A stretch of DNA of 64,000 bases from Meloidogyne chitwoodi (GCA_015183035.1 JACZZP010000010.1:186001-250000), one strand, 5' to 3'. Numbered from the stretch's first letter, positions 1 to 13,077 are shown. The notes: generated by a model from the letters alone, not told the origin. Numbers and translations are program-made.

Positions 1-739
1 TTGTTCCACGACCATGATCGCTAAAACACAACCACTGTTCGTCGTCAGCCTATTCCTTTGAAATAGTCAATCCAGCATCTCTAGTTAAATCGCATGGGGA
101 TTGCCTCAGCTCATATACTTTTTCTTACATCCTCGTTTTATTGACGTCTAAAGATTGTAGAGACAGTGGAGAGAGGACCACAAATCCCTGTCGCTATTTC
201 CTCCTATATTTTTTTAATTCTAATCCGCGCTTCTTCCATTCTTTTCTTCATCTCGTCATCGTCTAAGCTTTGCAGTCAGCACGTTCATACACTTGTTTTA
301 TATATTCAAAAGCCAACTTGTAAATCTTCCTTCCGTCGATTTTATTTGATGATCATTCCATAAAGTTTATATCGATTTGATTTATTTATTATAAATTTTT
401 GTTTTTACTAACCTTGAGATTTCAAATAAGTCCAATGGCCCTTTTCACACTACTAAATGTACATATAACTTGAATTCTAAGAAGAAACTTTTTTTAAGTA
501 AAAACTAAAATATGAATCCGTAAGAAAAAAACGTACAACTGGTTATAGTGAACCCTTCCTAACATGTTTTTTAATGAAACCCTTCCTTAATGGTTAGTTA
601 GACATAGTAAACCACCCAGAATTTTTAAATGGAATATCTGGCTTTTACATTTTTTTAATTTGTATTTATCGTATAAGCGCAATTGCAATAAGTGAAAGAA
701 AATAAGATTTATACTAATCACAAACAACAAAAATATTCA
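1..739. other. Intergenic, upstream of the collagen gene
   Basis: No convincing exon is visible. The open stretch around 166-363 has no splice signals in phase and a low-complexity translation, so it is not called. From about 400 the DNA becomes AT-rich, as is typical upstream of genes in this window. It probably holds the collagen promoter, but no specific binding site is recognised. Confidence 0.5.
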
Positions 740-2588
740 ATGAAAGTTATTCCATCTGCAACAACAAGCACTGACAATGCAATTGGCAAACAACAACAAA
801 AAATTCCAAGGCGGAATTTGAAAGAAGTATTAACGAAAGAGAAAATTAATGATAACGAACATTGGGAGGAAAATGAGAATGAAGACAGTAGAGATGTGGC
901 ATATAAATTGGTTGCATTCACAGCTGTAGGGTTTTCTTTGCTTGCAGTCCTATCGGTTATTATTTGCATGCCTATTGTAAGTTTAATAATTAATTAGTTA
1001 AGTTTGTGTTTATTTTTAAATTTGTGTTTATTTTCAAGTTTATTTATTTTCTACTTTGTATTTTTTTAAGTTTGTATTTATTAAGTTTGTTTATTTTTAA
1101 GCTTGTGTCTATTAAGTTTGTGTTTATTTTTAATTATTTTTAATTGTTTTTAGATTTACAACTTTGTCGAACATATTCAGCGCCAAACGAGACGGGAACT
1201 TGACTTTTGCAAAGTTCTGTAATTTTTTATACTCTTAATACATAACCTAAAATTTAATCTTTTACATTTACAGGGATCAGCTAGGAATATGATGCTAGAA
1301 GTGGACAATAAACAACGCCGATTAGCCGCAGCAGCACAAATAAATAGGAATCAAACTGACAAATTTTCTTCTATAATAATGAACATTCAAAAGCGTTCTA
1401 AACGCGAAGCTTTAGGAAGCTGCGATTCTTGTTGTATCCCTGGCCATCCCGGACGTAGTGGACCTCCAGGTATTTTATCTCTGCTATATGCATTAATTAC
1501 CATACTAATTATTCCTTCAGGATCACCTGGAACGCCAGGAACACCTGGGGCACCAGGCAGACCTGGTTAGTTTATGAAAGTAACATCACTCGCTTATAAA
1601 ATTAGATCATAACGGAATTTTAAAAAAATTTGATTCGAGAAAATACAATTAATATAATCAAGGAATTTTTTCAATCATTAATATTTTATTTTTAATGTCA
1701 TTTCTATCTTAGGAAACCCAGGTCGCCCGCCTATTATATGTGAAGAAGTTGAGATTCCACCATGCAATCCTTGCCCTCCAGGTCCGCCTGGCCGTGTGGG
1801 GCCTAATGTAAGTTTTTATTAAAATTAACACAATTTTATAATAAAAATTCTAGTTTTAAATTTTTAGGGCCAGCCAGGCGCACCTGGTAGGCCTGGTTCG
1901 CCGGGAAGACCAGGAAGCAATGGTATTTATTTATGAGTTAATTTGTTAACCTCAAAAAATTAAAGGACAGCCAGGAGCACCCGGATTATCTGGACCTCCA
2001 GGAACACCTGGAAATGCGGGGGCAGACGGAGAGGTGAATAACTACTACTTTTTTGCTAAATGAGCAAAACTTTTTTAGAAAGGAGAGCCTGGAAGGCCAG
2101 CGGCAAGTTCACCCTCAAGCCCTGGAGAGCCTGGGCCTCAAGGTGAACAAGGTCCTCAAGGATTACCTGGAGCGGATGGTTCCCCTGGGAGAGAAGGTAT
2201 GTTATTTAAATATCATTTTTGCTTTAATAAACTTAAAGGAGCACCTGGTCAAGCTGGACCTCCAGGACTTCCCGGTGGAACTGGTAATTAAATTAGGGAT
2301 TGAATTATTTGAATACTTTAAAATTTATTAGGTCCACAAGGGCCACCTGGGCAGCCAGGTTAGTTTAAAATTTTTAAAGCATCAAGATACGCTTAATAAA
2401 AAACAAAATTTGTAAAATTCAAGGTCCTCCTGGCGCACCGGGAGTGGCTGGGCAACAGGGAGAGCGTGGGATTTGTAAGTTTTAACAAAAAAAAAAAGAA
2501 AAAATAAAGTTCAATACACATTCTCTCAGGTCCCAAGTACTGTGCACTCGATGGCGGTGTTTTCTTTGAAGATGGAACCAGACGTTAA
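740..2588 (+). CDS. Cuticle collagen (nematode COL family)
   Basis: Structural collagen of the nematode cuticle, secreted by the hypodermis. The ATG at 740 is chosen because the open frame further upstream begins only with a non-ATG codon. Exon 1 (740-976) gives a cytoplasmic N-terminus and a membrane/signal-anchor segment ([20 protein letters not shown]). Exon 2 begins at 1154 and encodes the non-collagenous domain typical of the family (IYNFVEHIQ...LDFCKGSARN). A basic processing site RSKR precedes the first cysteine cluster (CDSCC), where a BLI-4/furin-type protease would cut. Gly-X-Y blocks are spread over roughly nine small exons and interrupted by a second cysteine cluster ([10 protein letters not shown]). 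The C-terminus, [15 protein letters not shown], is a hallmark of one large cuticle collagen subgroup. All exon joins I followed keep the triplet register. Introns are 40-120 bp. The exact C. elegans orthologue is not assigned. Confidence 0.93.
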
Positions 2589-2716
2589 AAGAGATGCATT
2601 GCAACAACTTGCTCTCCTTATTTCAGTTTGTTCCACAAAACTTTGTAAATTGAAGTGAAATTTATTTAATTAAAAAAGAAAAGTAAATAGGTGTTCATTA
2701 GTATAAAATTTATATT

Positions 2717-3434
2717 TTAAATATTAAATTTTATCATTTCCTTATCGAGTGCTCCAATTTGGTAACGAATATTTGCAGCATCACAAAGTAGTGGAAACAC
2801 CTAAAATTACTTTAATTTTTAAAAGTTTAAAAACATTTAAATTAACCGATTGCATGTTTTTCCTCGCATTCCTAGCACTTTGAGGTTCCAAAATGCCAAA
2901 TGGGCGAAATTTTGTGTTAACACCATCACGGTCTGTTTTAATCACTTCATTAGTATTGTTAAGCGAAAAAGGCTCAAAATTAAGTTGCATAATTTCGTCT
3001 TCATTTTCTTCTAAAAATAGAAAATTAAATTTTATTAAATAATATTATTCCATTCAATTTAATTAATTTAATATCTAATAAATTATTTTACCATTTTGTA
3101 CTCTATCAGATTCAACAAGTTCTATCCTAAAGAATTTTCATTAAAATTGACAACTTTTTATTTTTAAAATCACCAGACTGAAGGAAGTTTAGAGTGAGAA
3201 TCATTGTCGTCCTCAACGGTTGAGATTGGTAAACCAAATGAAACGGGCATAGCCAATGCCTTTCTAAAGTTTCAATTTTGATTCAGAAATTCAAATTTAA
3301 AACCTTGTTTTGGCAATATTTAAGTGACACTCAGAAAGTAGTGACTCAGCATTATGCATTAACATGAAATACTGCTCACAAAGGTGTAGTCGTTTGATGG
3401 CTATCTCATTTTTCTTTTTGATATTATTTTCCAT
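2717..3434 (-). CDS. CCDC115/Vma22-like V-ATPase assembly factor
   Basis: Small predicted cytosolic/ER-associated protein of about 150 residues in five exons. Exon 1 starts at the ATG ending at 3434 (MENNIKKKNEIAIKRLHLC) and forms a helix. It continues with a segment resembling the 'LAKARY' region of CCDC115 (here LNIAKTR-F). The acidic middle leads to FGILEPQSARNARKNMQSV, which lines up with the conserved FGVLVP-SLRQAQ motif of human CCDC115 and yeast Vma22. The last exon is VFPLLCDAANIRYQIGALDKE. The family helps assemble the V0 sector of the vacuolar ATPase in the ER. The stop is at 2717-2719. It lies about 130 bp from the collagen gene in convergent orientation. Identification rests mainly on the C-terminal motif, so it is moderate. 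Confidence 0.6.
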
Positions 3435-3628
3435 TACTCTTAATATTTTGCGTGGTTAAAATAGAAAATCTTCAAATATTAGTATTAAACATATGACAAA
3501 TAAAAATATTTAAAAACATTTTATTGAGATCAAATTAAAAAGAAATATTGCCAGAAATTGAAAAAATTTTTTAAAGCGCGTTAGAATGAGAGTATTTTAA
3601 AAATTAGAACAATTTAAATAAAAATAAA

Positions 3629-5117
3629 TTAGTTAAACTTTAAAAATCTCTTCAAACGTTCATAAGCTGCATATGGCGTATCTAAAGACATCAAAATACC
3701 ATCCTTGTGTATAATTGAAGATTTAATTTTGTCACTCTTTTTATTATTTTCACCAGTTTTGAACGAATAATCGATTGGAAGGCCATCACTTAATGAAAGA
3801 AGAGCACCCCCGGCTGCTTTAGCGATCTAAAAAATATAAAAAAAAAATCTTGTAGCTGAATTACCGCATCACCAGCACAAATGTCCCATTTTTTTATTGC
3901 TGTGGTGTGTACGTATAAATCTAATTTAAATAAAATTTTTAATTTTAATTGTTATTAAAATACCAGCAGTTTTCTGTATTAATCTCAATGTCTTATATCC
4001 AGCGCCACCTTTTAAGAATGTAAAATTTAATTAATTTAAGAATGTAAATTAATTTAAATAAATATTAAGATATAAACCTGCAGGTTCAATAGAGTAGGGA
4101 GGATCTTTTCCAGCAAATGCACTTTCCAAAAGGCGGGAAACATTGCCAGCATGTGATCTAAAACAATAATTTAATATTTTTTTTTAATATTAAAAAACCT
4201 AGAGATAAGCACTTTACGAGATTTTAAGTTAGTGTGATAATTTTCCTTAAGTTTTCCATATTTTGAGCTGAAAACACCACTTCCCACAATTCCAACAACT
4301 TTTGAAAATTTAATGGAATTAAATAAAAGCAAAAGTTAAAATACTTGTTTCATTGCTGAAAGGACTGTGTATCGCTCCAACAAATGGTTTTCCATCGATT
4401 GTAATGCAAGCCATTACTGTCAAAAATTCTGTCAAACCTTCTATTGAACAAAATTAAATAATTGTATTATAGAAAAGTAAAACCAGTAAATTCTTGTGTG
4501 CCATCGAGTGGATCAATCCAAATTACTATCCTACCTTGAAAAAATATTTTTTTTAATTGATTAAATATTTGCAAACTTAAAGGTATCCTTCTTGTTGGTA
4601 AACTGTAAATCAATTCACGTAGCCCTAGCCAAAAAGCATAATTATCTGCACGATATCTGCCAATATCTTGATCATTGATTTTTGCTGATTTTTCTTCAGA
4701 TATAACCTCAAAAGTTTAGTTAAGAAAAAAACTAATAGTTCCAGTAATTCAAACCGTAAGTAGTGGAAAGCGACGTAATAATTCGAGCATTAGCGCATTT
4801 GAAATAAGATCGGCCCGTGTAAGGGGTTCTACAAGTCCAACATCCATACGCAATTTATCGTAGATTTTAATTTTGCCACCACTGGTTTCTGAATAAATTT
4901 GTGAAATTGCGCTTCCACCCATTTCTGTAGCAAGAATTATATAACTAAATTTTAATATTAAAAAAATTTTAAAATTAATTTACCTAATAATATCTCTAAG
5001 TTCTACATCAATTGGTGGGAAAGGATCTTCTGCATACCAGATCAAAATAAACAAATAAAAAAAGAAACTACCAAGCAAAAACACAAGAATATTCTTTAAA
5101 TTAGGCCTGACAATCAT
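3629..5117 (-). CDS. BPNT2/IMPAD1-like Golgi 3'-phosphoadenosine 5'-phosphate phosphatase
   Basis: Member of the lithium-sensitive, Mg-dependent inositol monophosphatase superfamily. It is predicted to hydrolyse PAP to AMP in the Golgi lumen and so relieve inhibition of sulfotransferases. The protein starts at 5117 with a short N-terminus and a membrane anchor (ILVFLLGSFFLFVYL), the arrangement found in BPNT2 and not in cytosolic BPNT1 or IMPA1. The metal-binding motif WIDPLDGTQEF is at about 4480-4530. The second signature, IKKWDICAGDAVI, is at about 3860-3910 and follows KTAGYKTLRLIQKTADLYVH, a strong BPNT2-type match. Upstream of these are MGGSAISQIYSETSGGKIK and the glycine pair of the N-terminal helix. 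The C-terminus is KRFLKFN with the stop at 3629-3631. It has about nine exons with introns of 40-80 bp. Catalytic residues look intact. Confidence 0.88.
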
Positions 5118-5965
5118 TTAGAAGTGAAATGTCTGGGAAACATAATTGGTAATGAAATGTCCGGAAGCCTAAACACAAAATCCGAAAAGGCCACCTCACT
5201 ACCGCCATATCAGTACCAAAAAAGTTATACTGAAATTTTGTTTTTTCTTTATTTTAATATTTTTTAAACATTTTTGATGACTTATTTTACTTCTTTCATT
5301 TATATTTTTTTTATTTTAGTATGGATCACTAAAAAAATATAGACATTTTCGAAAAACACTGTACTGAGATACCCAAACACAAAAAATTTCTCGTATAAGA
5401 ATAAAATATTTCTTATTTAAATTTTTTTAATATTTTCATTGGATGTTTACTTCCATGGGTTCTTGCCACAAAGTTTAACCGGAAGTTTAGAGACAGACGC
5501 CATTCTGTCGCGGCATACTCCATTTAATTTCCTTCTCGATTTATAAAAATACATTATTTAATGGCTGAGTCAAGGAGGAGAGTGTTTGCGCGAATCGGAA
5601 TAAAGCAAAAAACGTTTAAATATCTTTTAATGGTGTTCAAGAGGAAGTATGGAAGCAAAACTCAATTACACATAAATTGAATAATCAAAAGAGAATTTAA
5701 ATAAAATTTTCAGATTGAATACAATTTAAGAGAAACATTAATATACATATATCACAAACAATAATGTCAAATAAAAAGGTCAATTCAATCACCAAAATAG
5801 AAATAAAGTTTAGAATAGTTAGTACTTAAGATTGTAAAATACAAACAAAGTTTTATTAGAATATATTTTAAGATTGTATATACAAGTTTTAATAAAATAA
5901 TTGTATTTAAGATTGTGAATTACAAATAAAGTTTTGTTAAAACATATATCGAATAAAAATATGTC
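5118..5965. other. Intergenic between Fezf-like and BPNT2-like genes
   Basis: About 850 bp between two genes on the minus strand. The only open frame with an ATG is about 39 codons near 5562, which is basic, unsupported by splice signals or similarity, and not called. The part next to the Fezf stop holds a short degenerate tandem repeat, listed separately. Confidence 0.5.
5828..5950. repeat. Degenerate tandem repeat, about 60-bp unit
   Basis: The phrase TTTAAGATTGT followed by ACAA and AGTTTT recurs three times with drift (about 5828, 5868 and 5908). It lies directly downstream of the Fezf-like stop codon and may form its 3' UTR. Function is unknown. Confidence 0.5.
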
Positions 5966-7378
<1,413 letters not shown>

Positions 7379-10302
7379 TTTTATACCTTAAAATAAATTT
7401 TTTTTTAATTAATTAAATATTTTTAAATATATAATTTAATTAAATATTTTTAATTTCTAATTTTTAGCTTGCCTTTTATACAAAAATTAAATAAAAATAT
7501 TAAAAAGAACCCTCCAATTTTGGCCTTAAAAATAAGCTTAACTGATAAAATTGAGAAAAAATTAAATAAAATTTATTCTTTTTTGACTGATTCTGTATTT
7601 TGGAATAAATCAGAAATTAGTCTTTTTTAATTTTTATTTAAAATAGTTTATTTAATTTTCTGAGGGAATTAACTAGTAAATATGTACATTTAATTTTTTG
7701 TTATAAAAAAGGATTTCGGTTACTGTCACTAATATTTTTATTATTTAAAAGTCTATTCAAACAACAAAATGTGCTGTAAACTAGAAAAAATGGTGAGGTG
7801 GTTGTTCAACTGGAACCTAACAAATAAAGGAGAATTTTCGGCAAAAGGGCGCCACCCAGTAAAAATCAGTCAAACGACCATTCTCTCCGCCTCTTTTTTT
7901 TGTTATTTTCAACAATATCCCAAACTATGTAAATCCTCTTTTTAACCATTATTTGTTGTTTATTTGGTTGAATTTTGACATTTTTATCGTTTTGCTAGCT
8001 CTGACTTTTTTGGTTGTTTTTAAAAAAAGGTGGTAACTTATAAAAAGAACAAATGACTTTAGAATTTATTTAAAATTTATTTTAAAAAATTAGAAAACTT
8101 TCTTTGACAATTCTAAATGGCTTAAATTTTTTGGTACGACTCCATAAATTTTAAAATTTTATTTTTATTAATTTTTGCTTGAAAAGCAAATTACAGCAAA
8201 AAGCGCGAAAATATTCGAGAAATAAAAATATGTTTATGATTAAATGCATTTGTTTTAATGGATAAAACCATTTAAATGCGCAATCAACAACTAAACGCCT
8301 CGTTGTCAACATTAAGAGAGAGGCAGAATTATGGCTTAACCGTAAAAAAGGCTTCTAAGCTAATCCCAATCTGTTTTAATTCCTTTGAAGAGGTGGAAGA
8401 AGTGAATAGCAATGTGTAAAAATAAAGAAAATAAAGAAAAACTAATCTTATTGACAACCTTGTGAGGGAAAGGGAGTAAAAGTATAAAAAAGAATTTAAA
8501 AAATAAATATATATATGAACAAATTATGTTAAATATTTAATAAATAGTAATGGAAGTAGGCACTGTACTGGGAAGAGTGCAACAATGCATTTTATGATGT
8601 TCTGATGTTCTCTTAGGGTATAAAATTTATAAGTAAGAAATAAAATATTAATTGTTAAAATTATTTAATATTTGTATTATTTAAAGCATTTTTTTGATGG
8701 ATTATTAATAATTAGTTTTTTTGGTGTTGATTGTCCAATAACTAGTTAATTCAAAACTTGAGTTTGCAAACTTAAAAATAGTTAGGTAATTAAAACTTGA
8801 GTTTGCAAACTTAAAAATAGTTAGGTAATTCAAAACTTGAGTTTGCAAACAAAACAAAAGTCAACATAAAAAACAATTTTTTGCATTGCTTACTGTAAAA
8901 TCTAAAGTCTCATAATTCTGACTGAGACATCATCCACTCATCTATCAGCAGCCATTGTTAACTCATTGAATGTTTTACCATGCAAAAAGAGAGAATAAAA
9001 TTAAGTAGGAAACGCGACCTTGTCCTCAACAAGCTATTTTGCTATTTTTACAAATAAACTAGAGATTAACCTTTTTAATAAGATTATTATTATTGTTTAG
9101 GCTGCCAGAAGTGTTTATAGAGTAAATAAATCTCTCTTTCTCTCTTTCTAATTGTGTAAGAGGAGAGTAATTGATAGTTTTATTTAAATTATAGAATGGC
9201 AGAAGTCAAATTAAAAACATTCTCAACTTTGGGAAGGTCAAATAGAAGTTGCAAGTATGGCATTTAGCTCTTTTTGCCGTTTTTTTTGGAAATAATTTCT
9301 ATAAAAATAAACAAATATAATTTATAAAATAAAAATTGACTACTATTTATACTCATAATTTTGCAATGTTCAAAAGTCTTTATCTCGACTTCTACCGGTC
9401 TGTGTTCGCCAAATAAGGTATCAATCGAAAGAGCTTGAAAAGATGAATCGAATGAATTATGAAGGAATCAGATACGTCAAAAATTTAAAAAGTTATTGAT
9501 TTTTAAAAATTTGGGTGATATGCCTTAAATCCTTTCCCTCTATAATTTTCATATTTCTAGTTTAATAAAATTTTTAAAGTTTTAATTTTTTTATTATTGT
9601 TTCCATCGTTTAAAAGAGAATTTTCCCTTTGTTGGATTTTTATAAAAAAACAATAAAATAGATTAATACATTTTGGACATTTATTCTCTTCCCTCTACTC
9701 ATAAAGAGAGTGTTAAAAGCATTACCTTTTTTTATTTTTTTTTATTTTAGAAAAATAAGTGGGTGATGAAGCAACTTTGTTGGGATGAGGCAATTTTTTA
9801 TTTAATTCACTCTACGTCCAAATTTGGGTAAAATATTCACTAAAACCTTCACTATCCCTATTTAAGTAAAATAAGTGAAAAAAGATGAGAAATTCCCCGG
9901 GGAATTAATTGAGAATATGAAGGACTCTGTCTGCTATTTTTTTGGATGTGAAAGAGCCGTATCTAATTTAATTGTTCAGGGCGAGAGAAAAAAATGGGAG
10001 GGGCAAGTGTGAATGAATTAATTTTAATTTTACCCCAAAACGACGTACGTGCATTTTCTAAATCCGTTTGAATAAAATTATTTTTTACGTCTATAAAGCT
10101 ATTTTTTTAAAAAAAGAGAAATATGGGCAATTGCCAAAATTAGGAAATTACTCTAAATTCTCTTACCAGATGGGGAGTTTTATTTTTATTTATTTTTACT
10201 CTAAGTTACCATAGTTTTTTTTTTGTTTAAATTTTTTTTATTTTGAAATTTAAAAGTTTAGTTTTCATTAAAAAAAATTTTTTTAATTAATTCTTAAGAA
10301 TT
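7379..10302. other. Intergenic region between fezf and nlp-12
   Basis: Nearly 3 kb without a convincing gene. It is AT-rich with long A and T runs and short pyrimidine tracts such as the CTCTCTTTCTCTCTTTC stretch near 9130. The divergent flanking genes (fezf on minus, nlp-12 on plus) make it a plausible shared upstream regulatory region. I recognise no specific element apart from the repeat at 8748 and a copy of an interspersed motif near 9426. Confidence 0.5.
8748..8850. repeat. Three-copy tandem repeat, about 40-bp unit
   Basis: The core AAAACTTGAGTTTGCAAAC occurs three times (8752, about 8792 and about 8832). The copies are separated by TTAAAAATAGTTAGGTAATT. They are nearly identical, indicating recent tandem duplication. 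Confidence 0.75.
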
Positions 10303-10473
10303 AGGGTGCGTCCCCGTTCGTCGCCGGATTTTAACTAAAAAATCGCAAAGGGTCCCCCCTATTGGTTGCTCCTCAACAATTTATAATCCTTCCTACATCC
10401 ACGTCCGTTTCCGCCTAAATTTATCGTCCCCATTCCCCGTAAAAGCCTTCTCTGTCCTACGGGGACGAACCCT
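10303..10473. mobile_element. Short GC-rich element with terminal inverted repeats (MITE-like)
   Basis: A patch of clearly higher GC content than its surroundings starts with AGGGTGCGTCCCCGT and ends with ACGGGGACGAACCCT. These ends are inverted repeats with two mismatches. The interior carries no reading frame. Size (171 bp), base composition and ends fit a non-autonomous DNA transposon. No clear target-site duplication was found. It lies about 100 bp upstream of nlp-12 and could affect its promoter. Confidence 0.6.
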
Positions 10474-10576
10474 ACTTAATAATATTTTTAATTTTTTTAT
10501 AAATAATTTTTTATTTTTTTAAGCTTCTCCTCCGCCCCGTTTGAAGCGACATAAACTAGAAATTAAAAATAATATA

Positions 10577-11164
10577 ATGAAAGGAATGAAATTAATTAAT
10601 CAATGTGAACAGTCCAAAATTAACAAATTGAACAACAATTCTGACTCAATCGACTGCCTCAATTTATCAAAAATTTCTTCATTCAAACCTTTTTATTTTT
10701 CACTCAAATTTTCTATTCTGTTGATTTTGAGTTTAATGTTTATTTTGAGTTTTCAAAATAATGAGGCCCAAGCAGCTTCTCTCTCAATACCTGTTGCACA
10801 AATGATCGGCGAGAGTGGAGGACTATTTGAGAGAGATGACAGAGACTATCGGCCTTTACAAGTCTGTTTTACTAATTTTCCTAGTTTGACACCCCATTTA
10901 TTCGCAAGAAAATATTTTACACCAAAAACAATAAAATATTTTCTTGCGAATATATGGGGTGTTACTTAAAAAAGTTTCCGCTTTATTTAAATTTTAAAAT
11001 TTTAGTTTGGAAAACGCGATTATCGGCCATTACAATTTGGCAAAAGAGATTACAGACCTTTGCAATTCGGTAAAAGAGACTATAGGCCATTGCAATTCGG
11101 TAAACGCGCGCATTACTGGCCAATTGATTCATTGGATGCAGGAGTGGAAGTAATCGCCAATTAA
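10577..11164 (+). CDS. nlp-12: NLP-12-type neuropeptide precursor (CCK/gastrin-like)
   Basis: Preproprotein that yields four identical copies of DYRPLQF-amide. Exon 1 (10577-10861) starts at the first ATG; a second in-frame ATG lies at 10586. It carries a hydrophobic core FSILLILSLMFILSF and ends inside the first peptide (RDYRPLQ). Exon 2 (11006-11164) begins FGKR and repeats DYRPLQFGKR three more times, then ends with AHYWPIDSLDAGVEVIAN. Each GKR provides the amide-donor glycine and the dibasic cleavage site. C. elegans NLP-12 makes DYRPLQF-amide and DGYRPLQF-amide in the DVA neuron. These act through CKR-type cholecystokinin-like receptors on locomotion and feeding behaviour. Here all copies are the DYRPLQF form. 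The leader before the hydrophobic core is unusually long (about 40 residues), so the true start or an extra 5' exon is uncertain. The intron contains a hairpin element. Confidence 0.92.
10889..10962. mobile_element. Hairpin MITE-like element inside the nlp-12 intron
   Basis: Two arms of about 31 bp (starting ACACCCCATTTATTCGCAAG and returning as its reverse complement) are separated by about 12 bp, with only one or two mismatches. The element occupies about half of the 144-bp intron. A related copy lies at 11373-11453. Confidence 0.75.
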
Positions 11165-11372
11165 ATAATTTTTTCTTTTTCAAATTAATTTTTCAATTAT
11201 AAAGAAGAGGGGAAAAAAGAGCCACGCCAGTTGATAGCCATCGCCATTTCTCATTTTTTACCAATTAAAAAAATTTTTTGTTTGTACTGATTAACAAAAT
11301 AAAGTCTGAACTTGTAATAAATCTATATATAAATTTAATTAATAAATAAAACCTGTAAAAAATAGGAACGGT

Positions 11373-11453
11373 ACACACCCCATTTATTCGCAGAAAATAA
11401 TATACACCCAAAGACGAAAAATAAAATTTTTTTCTTGCGAATAAATGGGGTGT
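11373..11453. mobile_element. Second copy of the nlp-12 intron hairpin element
   Basis: It has the same termini (ACACCCCATTTATTCGC and its reverse complement) and a similar length. The interior is diverged and the stem is less perfect. It lies between the convergent nlp-12 and cysteine-rich genes. Confidence 0.72.
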
Positions 11454-11556
11454 GGAGCCATAAATTAATTATATTTTTTGACTAACTAATTTCTAGGTCT
11501 GTTTGATAAATCTTTAAAAGAATTTACTGTAGAATACTGTAAAATAATTTTTTAAA

Positions 11557-13077
11557 TTAATTCACTTGGAATTGAGAGTTGTCAGAATGCCCATGTAAAA
11601 TCATACAATAAGGTTTTAGAGAACTGTAAATTTAAAAAATAAAACTTTAATTTAAACTTACCCAAATCCAACAATCGCCACACAATCGCAAACTTCTGCC
11701 AAATCTTTCTGCCAATTAATTTTTCTCCCACAACGCTTGATTATCGGACTAATCAATTTTTCTTCTAATTTAGGATGACATCTTTAAAAATGAATTAAAA
11801 AATAAATAAAAATCAGAAAAAATGAGCGAAATTTCTCACGAACATTGCCAAACATGGGGTCAAAACTTATCAACAAACCAAACAATTTGTTTTGTAAGTT
11901 GGCTTAGACAATTCTTTATTTCCCTACAAAAAATCAGAATTTCTGGAAAATTAGAAAATTTCAAAACATTAAACAAACATTTTTAGTATGTTGTTTTGTC
12001 GGTATTTCTGATTATGATCGGAAACAACCGAAGATGTTTTTAACATGTTCCAAAAATTCTGATTTTTTGTAGGGAGATAAGAAATAGACTAAACAACTTA
12101 AAACACATTGTTTGGTTTTTCAATGAGTTTTGACCTCATGTTTGGGTTCGTCGGCGGTCATTTTTTGGTCAGGAGAGCACTGATTAAAATTATAAATGTT
12201 ATAAGGAAATATTTTTTTAAACTAACCCGGAATGATCAAAGCATGAATTCTCTGTGTCACGTTGAATCAAACAACTTTTTACACAGATGCCAACATTTAA
12301 GGCTGACTTAATAAAAATTCAATGGAGAATTATATTTTACCATAGTTAATTTACCTCTACCAATTTTTGATTTTCCAGACTAATTTTTTGTAAGAAGGAT
12401 TGTGCTTGAGACTTTAAACGCTTTTCACCCGCTCCCAAAAGTTTCTCTAAGTTTACACGAGATATCAGTGGGCCGGTTTTACTTTCAACGCAACTAAAAG
12501 GTTAGAACATAATTATTTTGTTAAATGTTTTGTAAACAGAATAAATACCTAATAAAAACATTTAAAAGTTTTTAAATGTTTTGTAAAACAAATAAAACAA
12601 AACGAACGTTTTGCGAGTTTCTTTCAAACATCTGATAAACTTATCAATCATAACTTCGTTTTTTGTAAAACATTTTTTTAATTGTTCAGGACTTGCAGAA
12701 ATCTGAATAAATATAAATGCACTAAAACATGTTATATTAGAAAATAAATTTTTTGAAATTTATTTGTTTGTGTTTACATCATTTATTTGTTTGTTTTGTA
12801 TCCAACAAACATCAAAACAATCACGAATCTGTTTTTTAACAGAAAATATGCAAACACTCTCTTCCGCACAGGAACATTGTCTAATTAATTCAGATGTTGC
12901 GATTGTAGTATTAATAAAATTACTTCCAAAGTTGTTGTTTTGTTGTTGCTAAATAAATTTAATAATAACAAAAATTTAAAATTATACTTTTCCTTCGGAA
13001 GATAAGTTGGCCAAAGATATTAAGGAGAGATAAAACAATAAAAATGTTTTAAAAAAAATTATTTTTATTTTAAACAT
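11557..13077 (-). CDS. Secreted cysteine-rich protein, function unknown
   Basis: I do not recognise the family. Six exons joined in phase give about 253 residues. The start at 13077 opens a clear signal peptide (KTFLLFYLSLISLANLSSEG), followed by a Gln/Asn-rich stretch and then 16 cysteines. Recognisable pieces are RQCSCAEESVC, IRDCFDVCW, LKKCF, IRCL, GICVKSC, KRCGRK and EVCDCVAIVGFG. The even cysteine number and the secretion signal suggest an extracellular, disulfide-bonded protein. Two N-glycosylation-type sequons are possible (NTT, NLS). The region between about 125 and 165 looks helical. The stop at 11557-11559 follows the exon SLKPYCMILHGHSDNSQFQVN. The intron at about 11785-12212 is enlarged by a foldback element. 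A relation to nematode chondroitin-proteoglycan-type Cys-rich domains crossed my mind but is unsupported. Confidence 0.72.
11839..12150. repeat. Large foldback element in an intron
   Basis: An imperfect inverted repeat of about 310 bp. The left arm contains GGTCAAAACTTATCAACAAA and CCCTACAAAAAATCAGAATT. The right arm returns AATTCTGATTTTTTGTAGGG and GTTTTGACCTCATGTTTGGG. It lies wholly inside one intron of the secreted cysteine-rich gene, so the pre-mRNA of that gene could form a long hairpin. Confidence 0.7.
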
